64,000 bases of DNA from Shinella zoogloeoides (GTDB lineage Bacteria; Pseudomonadota; Alphaproteobacteria; Rhizobiales; Rhizobiaceae): assembly GCF_030733845.1 (NCBI RefSeq), contig NZ_CP132311.1:1429501-1493500 (forward strand), written 5' to 3'. Positions within the stretch are counted from its first letter, which is position 1, and the number at the start of each line of letters is the position of its first letter. The translations under genes and the position numbers were made by a program. The notes under the pieces were generated by a model. That model was given only the letters and a program-made list of their open reading frames with translations, did not search any database and had not been told where the DNA came from. Shown in pieces: positions 55,615-64,000 of this stretch.

Positions 55615-56758
55615 CCGGCAAGGGCGACGACCAGACTGCCGCGAAGGCGCCGGACCTGGCGCTTGCAGTTCTCAACGCCATCCAGAACCCGGTGATCCTC
55701 GTTGATGCGCAGGGGCTTATGGCATTTGCCAACTGGGAGGCCGAATCCTTCTTCGGCGCGAGTGCGAACCATCTCTCCCGCCACACTGTCTCGAGCCTCA
55801 TTCCCTTCGGTAGCCCGCTGCTGACCTTGATCGACCAGGTACGCGAGCGCCGGGCGCCGGTCAGCGAGTACCGCGTCGATCTCAGCTCGCCGCGGCTCGG
55901 CGCGGACAAGCTCGTCGATATCTACGTGGCGCCGGTGACGACGGAGCCGGGCTCCGTGGTGGTCGTCATCCAGGAACGCTCCATGGCGGACAAGATCGAC
56001 CGCCAGCTCACCCACCGCACCGCCGCCCGCTCGGTGACCGGCCTCGCCTCCATGCTGGCGCATGAGATCAAGAACCCGCTATCGGGTATCCGCGGGGCCG
56101 CCCAGCTTCTGGAGACCTCGGTGCTGGACGAGGACCGCGCGCTGACGCGGCTGATCTGCGACGAGACGGATCGCATCGTCTCGCTGGTCGACCGCATGGA
56201 GGTGTTTTCCGACGAGCGTCCGGTGGACCGCGTGCCCATCAACATCCATTCCGTGCTCGATCATGTGAAGGCGGTGGCCAGGGCAGGCTTTGCCCGCAAT
56301 ATCAGGATCACGGAACTCTACGATCCGTCGCTGCCGCCGGTCTACGCCAATCGCGACCAGCTCGTGCAGGTCTTCCTGAACCTCATCAAGAACGCCTCGG
56401 AAGCGATCGGCGACCGGCCGGACGGCGAGATCCAACTCACCACGGCCTACCGGCCGGGCATCCGGCTCTCGGTCGCCGGCACGCGCGAGAAGATTTCGCT
56501 GCCGCTCGAATTCTGCGTGCACGACAACGGCACCGGCGTTCCGGCGGATCTGGTTCCGCATCTCTTCGATCCCTTCATCACGACGAAGACCAACGGCTCC
56601 GGCCTTGGCCTTGCGCTGGTCGCCAAGATCATCGGCGGCCATGGCGGCATCGTCGAATGCGACAGCCAGGGCAACCGCACCACCTTTCGCGTGCTGATGC
56701 CCGCTTCGCGCGGCGTCAGCGAAGACGACGACTTTCCCAAGACCAAAGGACATGATTG

Positions 56759-56759
<1 letters not shown>
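55611..56759 (+). CDS. ntrB: Nitrogen sensor kinase NtrB (GlnL)
   Basis: Soluble histidine kinase/phosphatase controlled by PII proteins. The 382-residue protein has a PAS domain (about 15-120), the dimerisation helix with the phospho-His in [20 protein letters not shown] (His about 152), and the ATPase with [12 protein letters not shown] (N box), [10 protein letters not shown] (G1) and GSGLGLALV (G2). There are no membrane helices. Overlaps dusB by 4 bases and ntrC by 1 base. Confidence 0.96.
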
Positions 56760-58213
<1,454 letters not shown>

Positions 58214-58379
58214 CTTTACGGCAGAGAGCGTTGCATTTTGGCCACAATCTGTTGCTTGAGGGTAACAGAGGGGTTGGTGGTCGAATAGGTCCACGCGCCT
58301 GGCCGTCGGGAATGCGGGTGCGAATGCGGCCGGTCCCTCACACGGCCGGCGCCATCCCGGAAAACTCGACAGAACGCCG

Positions 58380-60689
58380 ATGCCCGCCGGGCGAGCGGCC
58401 GGGGAAGCGATGCGGCAGATGACGGAAGGCGTGAGCCTGCTTTCGGAGGGACAGGATGGCGGGGCGGTTGCCGATCGGCGCGCTTCCTTTGCCTTGCCGG
58501 GTCTTTTGCTGGCCGGCGGCGCGCTCGCCGCGGCTACCGTATCGCTTTTCATCCTGCTCGGCCTGACGCCGATCAAGCCCGAGGCCAATGTCGTCATTGC
58601 CTCGGCGGCGATCAACGCGATCTTCATCGTCGGCCTGATGTTCCTGATCGGCCGGGAGATTACCCGGCTGTTGCGGGCTCGTAGTCGCGGCCGCGCGGCG
58701 GCGCGGCTTCATGTGCGCATCGTCGCGCTGTTCTCCATCGTCGCGATCACGCCGGCCGTGCTCGTCGCCATCTTCGCCTCCATCACGCTCGATGTCGGCC
58801 TCGACCGCTGGTTCTCGATCCGCACCCAGTCGATCGTCAGCTCCTCGCTGAACGTGGCGCAGGCCTATGTGCTGGAGAATGCGAGCTATCTCCAGGGGCA
58901 GACGGCGTCGATGGCGAACGACCTCGATCGCAACCGCCAGCTCTACAGCCTCGACCGCACCGGCTTCATCGACCTGATGACGCGCCAGGCGCGCGGGCGC
59001 GGCATGCTCGGCGCCTTCCTGCTGCGTGCCGACGGATCGACGATTCTCCAGGCCAACATCCCGATCGAGAACCCGCTGCCGCCGGTTCCGGAGGAAGCGC
59101 TCAAGGCATCGGCCGCTGGCCAGCCGACGCTGATCCCGCCGGGCACGACCAATCTCGTCGGCGCGATCATCAAGCTCGAGAACCTGTCCGACGCGTTTCT
59201 CTACACGATCCGCACAGTCGATCCCGAAGTCATGCGCTCCATGCGCCTGATGGAGGAGAACACCGCCGAATACCGCGCGCTGGAAGCGGGACGCACCACG
59301 CTGCAGATCGCCTTCGGCGTACTCTATCTCGGCTTCGCGCTGATCGTGCTGCTCGCCGCGATCTGGACCGCCATCGCGGTGGCGGACCGCATCGTCCGGC
59401 CGATCCGCCAACTCATCGGCGCCGCCGACAGCGTGGCATCGGGCAATCTCGACGTCAGCGTGCCCGTCCGCGTGGCCGATGGCGACGTCGGTAACCTGTC
59501 GCGCACCTTCAACAAGATGATCGCCGAAATCCGCGCGCAGCAGGACCAGATCCTCGATGCGAAGGACGAGGTGGACCACCGCCGCCGCTTCATTGAGGCG
59601 GTGCTGTCTGGCGTGACGGCCGCCGTCATCGGCGTAGAGAGTGACGGCCGCGTGACCATCGCCAATCTTTCGGCGGAAATCCTGCTTGGCCGGGAAGTGA
59701 GCGATCTCATCGGGCGCCCGCTGGCCGAGGTCGCGCCGGAAATCGCCGCCGTGCTGGCGGAGGGCTCCACCCGGCACCGCCACGACTACCGCAAGCAGAT
59801 CAACATCATGCATGGCGGCAAGGAGCGGACGCTGAACGTGCAGGTAACGCGTGAGGAGGCGAAGGATGCGCAGGAATCCTACGTCGTCACCATCGACGAT
59901 ATCACCGACCTCGTCATCGCGCAGCGCTCGACCGCCTGGGCGGACGTGGCGCGCCGCATCGCCCACGAGATCAAGAACCCGCTGACACCCATCCAGCTTT
60001 CCGCCGAGCGCATCCGCCGCCGCTACGGCAAGCAGATCGACCAGGAGGACCGCGCGGTCTTCGACCAGTGTACGGATACGATCGTGCGCCAGGTCGAGGA
60101 TATCGGCCGCATGGTAGACGAGTTCTCCGCCTTCGCGCGCATGCCGAAGCCGACGAAAGAACGCTCGGACCTGCGCGGCATCCTGAAAGATGCCGTCTTC
60201 CTGCGCGAAATGGGCAATAACCATGTCGCCTTCCAGAAGGATCTCGGCGAGGTGGCGCTGACGGGCCTGTTCGACGCGCGCATGCTCGGCCAGGCCTTCG
60301 GCAATCTTATCAAGAATGCGGTCGAGGCGATCGAGGCGCTGCCGCCGGACGTTTCGCGCGAGGAACGCAAGATCCTCGTCCGGGCAAAGGCGGAAGATGC
60401 CGGCCGGCGTTTCGTCGTCGATGTCATCGACAACGGCAAGGGCCTGCCGACGGAAAACCGGCATCGCATTCTCGAACCCTATATGACGATGCGCGAGAAG
60501 GGCACAGGCCTCGGCCTCGCCATCGTGAAGAAGATCATCGAAGACCATGGCGGGCAGCTCGAACTGCACGATGCCCCCGCGGATTTCGACAACGGCCACG
60601 GGGCAATGATCCGCGTGATCCTGCCTTATGAGGAAATTGCGGCCGTCGATGCGGACAATAAGAACAAGGAAGTGAGCCATGGCGTCTGA
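58380..60689 (+). CDS. ntrY: NtrY membrane sensor histidine kinase
   Basis: Membrane sensor partner of NtrX, 769 residues. Several N-terminal membrane helices (about 42-175, including LPGLLLAGGALAAATVSLFILL) flank periplasmic sequence, then a HAMP region (ADRIVRPIRQLIGAADSVASG), a PAS domain and the kinase with [19 protein letters not shown] (phospho-His), NLIKNAVEAIEA, DNGKGLPTENR and GTGLGLAIV. The start is uncertain (58380, 58410 or 58419). It overlaps ntrX by 11 bases. The family acts with redox and nitrogen signals. Confidence 0.94.
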   Translation: MPAGRAAGEAMRQMTEGVSLLSEGQDGGAVADRRASFALPGLLLAGGALAAATVSLFILLGLTPIKPEANVVIASAAINAIFIVGLMFLIGREITRLLRARSRGRAAARLHVRIVALFSIVAITPAVLVAIFASITLDVGLDRWFSIRTQSIVSSSLNVAQAYVLENASYLQGQTASMANDLDRNRQLYSLDRTGFIDLMTRQARGRGMLGAFLLRADGSTILQANIPIENPLPPVPEEALKASAAGQPTLIPPGTTNLVGAIIKLENLSDAFLYTIRTVDPEVMRSMRLMEENTAEYRALEAGRTTLQIAFGVLYLGFALIVLLAAIWTAIAVADRIVRPIRQLIGAADSVASGNLDVSVPVRVADGDVGNLSRTFNKMIAEIRAQQDQILDAKDEVDHRRRFIEAVLSGVTAAVIGVESDGRVTIANLSAEILLGREVSDLIGRPLAEVAPEIAAVLAEGSTRHRHDYRKQINIMHGGKERTLNVQVTREEAKDAQESYVVTIDDITDLVIAQRSTAWADVARRIAHEIKNPLTPIQLSAERIRRRYGKQIDQEDRAVFDQCTDTIVRQVEDIGRMVDEFSAFARMPKPTKERSDLRGILKDAVFLREMGNNHVAFQKDLGEVALTGLFDARMLGQAFGNLIKNAVEAIEALPPDVSREERKILVRAKAEDAGRRFVVDVIDNGKGLPTENRHRILEPYMTMREKGTGLGLAIVKKIIEDHGGQLELHDAPADFDNGHGAMIRVILPYEEIAAVDADNKNKEVSHGV

Positions 60690-62043
60690 TATTCTCGTAG
60701 TGGACGACGAAGAGGACATCCGCGAGATCGTCTCCGGCATCCTTTCTGACGAAGGGCACGAGACGCGCACCGCCTATGACAGCGACAGCGCGCTCGCCGC
60801 CATAAGCGACCGCGTGCCGCGCCTCGTCTTCCTCGACATCTGGATGCAGGGCAGCAAGCTCGACGGGCTGGCGCTGCTCGACGAAATCAAGAGCCGCCAT
60901 CCGGACCTGCCCGTCGTGATGATTTCCGGCCACGGCAATATCGAGACCGCCGTCTCGGCGATCCGCCGCGGCGCCTACGACTTCATCGAGAAGCCTTTCA
61001 AGGCCGACCGGCTGATCCTGATTGCCGAGCGGGCGCTGGAAAATTCGAAGCTGCGCCGCGAGGTGACGGAACTCAAGAAGCGTTCGGGCGACCCTGCCGA
61101 ACTGATCGGCACCTCCGTCGCCGTTTCGCAGCTTCGCCAGAACATCGAGAAGGTGTCCCCGACCAACAGCCGCATCATGATCCTCGGCCCTTCCGGTTCC
61201 GGCAAGGAGCTGGTGGCGCGCATGATCCACCGCAAGTCCAGCCGCGCCGGCGGTCCGTTCGTCGTGCTGAACGCGGCGGCGATCACGCCGGAGCGTATGG
61301 AGATCGCGCTCTTCGGCACGGAGGGCACGCCCGGCCAGCCGCGCAGGACCGGCGCGCTGGAGGAGGCGCATGGCGGCATCCTCTATCTCGACGAGATCGG
61401 CGAGATGCCGCGCGAGACGCAGAACAAGATCCTGCGCGTGCTCGTCGACCAGCAGTTCGAACGCGTCGGCGGCTCCAAGCGCGTGAAGGTGGACGTGCGC
61501 ATCATCTCGTCCACCGCCTACAACCTCGAAAGCCTGATTGCCGAGGGCGGTTTTCGCGAGGACCTCTACCACCGCCTCGCCGTCGTGCCGGTGCGGGTGC
61601 CGCCGCTTGCCGAGCGGCGCGAGGATATCCCGTTCCTCGTCGACATGTTCATGCGGCAGGTCAGCGAGCAGGCGGGCATCCGCTCGCGCAAGATCGGCGA
61701 CGACGCGCTCGCCGTGCTCCAGGCGCACGACTGGCCGGGCAACATCCGTCAGCTGCGCAACAATATCGAGCGCCTGATGATCCTCGCCCGCAGCGACGGC
61801 CCGGATACGCCGATCACCGCCGACATGTTGCCGACGGAAGTGGGCGACATGCTGCCGAAGATCTCCACGCAGGGCGACCAGCACATCATGACGCTGCCGC
61901 TTCGCGAGGCGCGCGAGATGTTCGAGCGCGACTATCTCATCGCGCAGATCAACCGTTTCGGCGGCAACATTTCCCGCACCGCCGAATTCGTCGGCATGGA
62001 GCGCTCCGCGCTCCATCGCAAACTGAAATCGCTTGGCGTATAA
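60679..62043 (+). CDS. ntrX: NtrX response regulator
   Basis: Response regulator for NtrY, 454 residues. The receiver (DILVVDDEEDIREIV, phospho-Asp in FLDIWMQG) is followed by an AAA+ domain with GPSGSGKELVARMIHR and GGILYLDEIGEMP. The stretch equivalent to the sigma-54 contact loop is GTEGTPGQPRRTGALEEA, so the GAFTGA motif seen in NtrC (57.4 kb) is missing. The HTH at the end is GGNISRTAEFVGMERSALHRKL. It therefore probably acts with the sigma-70 polymerase or by repression. Overlaps ntrY by 11 bases. Confidence 0.95.
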   Translation: MASDILVVDDEEDIREIVSGILSDEGHETRTAYDSDSALAAISDRVPRLVFLDIWMQGSKLDGLALLDEIKSRHPDLPVVMISGHGNIETAVSAIRRGAYDFIEKPFKADRLILIAERALENSKLRREVTELKKRSGDPAELIGTSVAVSQLRQNIEKVSPTNSRIMILGPSGSGKELVARMIHRKSSRAGGPFVVLNAAAITPERMEIALFGTEGTPGQPRRTGALEEAHGGILYLDEIGEMPRETQNKILRVLVDQQFERVGGSKRVKVDVRIISSTAYNLESLIAEGGFREDLYHRLAVVPVRVPPLAERREDIPFLVDMFMRQVSEQAGIRSRKIGDDALAVLQAHDWPGNIRQLRNNIERLMILARSDGPDTPITADMLPTEVGDMLPKISTQGDQHIMTLPLREAREMFERDYLIAQINRFGGNISRTAEFVGMERSALHRKLKSLGV

Positions 62044-62073
62044 GGCCCTCAGGGATTTGAGGGATTCGACGTC

Positions 62074-63450
62074 ATGAAAGTCATCATCTGCGGCGCCGGA
62101 CGCGTCGGTTACGGTATCGCAGAACGGCTCTCGGAAGAGGGCAACGACGTTTCGGTCATCGACAACCAGCCTTCGCTGATTGCCGCCATCACCGAGACGC
62201 TCGACGTCAGCGGCGTCGTCGGCCATGGCGCGCACCCCGAAGTGCTGGCGAAGGCCGGCGCCGACCAGGCGGACATGCTCATCGCCGTGACGCTGTTCGA
62301 CGAGATCAACATGGTCGCCTGCCAGGTCGCCCATTCGCTGTTCAACGTGCCGACCAAGATCGCCCGCATCCGCTCGCAGAACTATCTGGCGCCGGAATAT
62401 TCCGACCTGTTCTCCCGCGAGAACCTGCCGATCGACGTCACCATTTCGCCTGAGGTGGAGGTGGGCAAGATGGTGCTCAGGCGCATCTCCTTTCCCGGCG
62501 CGACCGACGTCGTGCGCTTTGCCGACGACCGCATCGTCATGGTCGCCATCGAATGCATGGAGGATTGCCCGGTCGTAGAGACGCCGCTGAAGCAGTTAAG
62601 CGAGCTTTTCCCCGATCTCAGCGCCACCGTCACGGGCATCTTCTCCAACGGCAAGCTCTTCGTGCCGAACTCCTCGGACCAGCTTCACTCCGGCGATCTC
62701 GCCTATGTGGTCTGCGACAAGGGGCATGTGCGACGCACGCTGGCATTGTTCGGCCACGAGGAGCAGGAGGCGGCGCGCATCGTCATCGCCGGCGGCGGCA
62801 ATATCGGGTATTTCGTCGCCAAGGCCATCGAGGACTACCAGCCCAAGACCCGGCTGAAGATCATCGAGAGCGACCGCGAACGGGCCGTGGCGGTCGCCGA
62901 CAAGCTGCGCAACGCCGTCGTCCTGCATGGCTCCGCGCTGGACCAGAAGATGCTCTTGCAGGCCGATATCCAGGACGCGGACCTCATCGTCGCGCTCACC
63001 AACAACGACCAGATCAACATTCTCGGCAGCGTGATGGCCAAGCGCCTCGGCTGCAAGCAGAACCTCGTCCTGATCAACGATCCGGCCTACGAGGATTTCA
63101 CCAAGTCGCTCGGCATCGATGCGCATATCAACCCGCGCGCCGTCACGATCTCCGGCATCCTGCAACATGTGCGCAAGGGGCGCATCCGCTCGGTCTATGC
63201 GGTGCAGAAGGGCTCGGCCGAAGTGATCGAGGCCGAGGCGCTGGAAACCTCTCCGCTCGTCGGCAAGCCGCTGCGCGAGATCGAGCTGCCGCCCGGCATC
63301 CGCATCGGCGCGATCTATCGCGACAAGGCGGTGATCCGGCCGGACGGCAACACGAAGATCAAGGCGAAGGACCGGGTCGTGCTCTTTGCCGCCGCGGCCG
63401 CCGTGCGCCATGTCGAACAGCTCTTCCGCGTCAGCATCCAGTACTTCTAG
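62074..63450 (+). CDS. trkA: Trk potassium uptake regulator TrkA
   Basis: Cytoplasmic NAD-binding gating protein of the Trk potassium transporter. The 458-residue chain has two RCK units, each with a Rossmann fold: IICGAGRVGYGIAERL at the N-terminus and IVIAGGGNIGYFVAKAI in the second half, and TrkA-C domains after each. Gene order ntrX–trkA–dat is typical for the family of organisms. It starts 30 bases after ntrX. Confidence 0.95.
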   Translation: MKVIICGAGRVGYGIAERLSEEGNDVSVIDNQPSLIAAITETLDVSGVVGHGAHPEVLAKAGADQADMLIAVTLFDEINMVACQVAHSLFNVPTKIARIRSQNYLAPEYSDLFSRENLPIDVTISPEVEVGKMVLRRISFPGATDVVRFADDRIVMVAIECMEDCPVVETPLKQLSELFPDLSATVTGIFSNGKLFVPNSSDQLHSGDLAYVVCDKGHVRRTLALFGHEEQEAARIVIAGGGNIGYFVAKAIEDYQPKTRLKIIESDRERAVAVADKLRNAVVLHGSALDQKMLLQADIQDADLIVALTNNDQINILGSVMAKRLGCKQNLVLINDPAYEDFTKSLGIDAHINPRAVTISGILQHVRKGRIRSVYAVQKGSAEVIEAEALETSPLVGKPLREIELPPGIRIGAIYRDKAVIRPDGNTKIKAKDRVVLFAAAAAVRHVEQLFRVSIQYF

Positions 63451-63458
63451 GGTCTTCC

Positions 63459-64000
63459 ATGCCTCGCTTCGCCTATGTCAACGGTCGCTATGTCCGCCAT
63501 GCCGAGGCTGCGGTCTCCATCGAGGACCGCGGTTTCGTCTTCGCGGACGCGGTCTACGAGGTCTGCCAGATCCAGCAGGGCCTGATCGTCGATCTGACAC
63601 GCCATCTCGACCGCCTAGACCGCTCGCTCGGCGAAATCCGCATCCGCCCGCCGATGCCGCGCGCGGCGCTTGTGGGCATCATGCGCGAGGTGCTGCGCCG
63701 CAACCGCGTCGTCGATGGCATGGTCTATCTCCAGGTGACGCGGGGCAGGGCGAAGCGCGACCATGTGTTCCCGTCGCCGGAGGTAAGGGCATCCTTCGTC
63801 GTGACGGCGAAATCGATGAACCCTGCCGTGAACGCGGCGAAATATGCGGCGGGAATCAAGGCGATCACGGTCGCCGAGAACCGCTGGGGCCGGGTCGATA
63901 TCAAGACCGTCGGCCTCCTGCCGAACGTGCTGGCCCGCCAGCAGGCGAAGGAGGCGGGCGCGCAGGAAGCGATCTTCGTCGACGCCGACGGCAACGTGAC
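63459..64000 (+). CDS. dat: D-amino acid aminotransferase, 3' end missing
   Basis: Fold-type IV PLP enzyme, probably interconverting D-alanine and D-glutamate. Visible residues 1-180 contain FAYVNGRYVRHAEAAVSIEDRGF at the start and the PLP lysine in VDIKTVGLLPNVLARQQAKE, with RVVDGMVYLQVTRG. The coding sequence continues past the window edge. ATG 63459 follows TCTTCC, without a strong ribosome binding site, 8 bases after trkA. Branched-chain or 4-amino-4-deoxychorismate enzymes are relatives, but the sequence fits D-alanine aminotransferase best. Confidence 0.88.
   Translation, partial: MPRFAYVNGRYVRHAEAAVSIEDRGFVFADAVYEVCQIQQGLIVDLTRHLDRLDRSLGEIRIRPPMPRAALVGIMREVLRRNRVVDGMVYLQVTRGRAKRDHVFPSPEVRASFVVTAKSMNPAVNAAKYAAGIKAITVAENRWGRVDIKTVGLLPNVLARQQAKEAGAQEAIFVDADGNV

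Noticed and set aside
58214..58379. A separate sRNA or sigma-54 promoter before ntrY
   Set aside because: No GG-N10-GC element or hairpin with T-run could be seen; the gap is only 166 bases.

Overview
This is a GC-rich, densely packed chromosomal segment from an alphaproteobacterium of the order Hyphomicrobiales (Rhizobiales), most likely family Rhizobiaceae (Rhizobium/Agrobacterium/Ensifer/Shinella group). The evidence is the gene content and order: pcm–nlpD, yajC–secDF, dusB–ntrB–ntrC–ntrY–ntrX–trkA–dat, kdsA–eno–ftsB–pdhABC–lpdA–lipA–COQ10-like–cinA–ispDF, the lipoyl domain fused to E1 beta, a class I PHB synthase, and a NDUFS4-type complex I subunit. I cannot name the genus from sequence alone. 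There is no phage, insertion sequence, CRISPR array or replication origin.

Layout. 1–10.4 kb: the end of pcm, an unrecognised 208-residue protein, an NlpD-like lipoprotein, a DUF815 ATPase, yajC–secDF followed by homologues of two mitochondrial complex I assembly factors, a small membrane-anchored protein and trmFO. 10.5–12.0 kb: the least ordinary region. It holds two 47-residue DUF1127 proteins and, upstream of them on the same strand, a small RNA of three hairpins that each display an anti-Shine-Dalgarno loop. The sRNA region and one DUF1127 gene share an identical 12-nt element at identical spacing from a TATA-like -10 box. 12–15.6 kb: a DUF2157/GDYXXLXY membrane pair, tRNA-Leu and trigger factor. 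15.7–22.3 kb (minus strand): a phosphodiesterase-fold protein, sthA, and phaC–sfsA–map–radC. 22.4–27.5 kb: a lipoprotein, an aminotransferase, hom and recJ. 27.5–28.8 kb: three identical tRNA-Glu genes, each with its own promoter, with a methyltransferase between copies 2 and 3. 29–36.6 kb: envelope, stress and small-molecule genes, two more tRNAs around a complex I subunit, and a GlxA-type regulator divergent from a cysteine hydrolase. 36.6–41.1 kb: a kinase–USP fusion with a metallophosphoesterase, a flavin oxidoreductase and a VOC protein. 41.1–54.4 kb: kdsA, eno, ftsB, the whole pyruvate dehydrogenase operon, lipoate synthesis, isoprenoid synthesis. 54.6–64 kb: the nitrogen two-component cluster, trkA and the start of a D-amino acid aminotransferase.

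How genes work together. Enolase, PDH, lipA and LpdA form one metabolic block from glycolysis to acetyl-CoA, and eno and pdhA share an upstream half-site. SecDF/YajC sit with putative complex I assembly factors. NtrBC and NtrYX form a paired nitrogen/redox sensing cluster in which NtrX lacks the sigma-54 contact loop. The DUF1127/sRNA cluster looks like a small post-transcriptional regulon under one activator.
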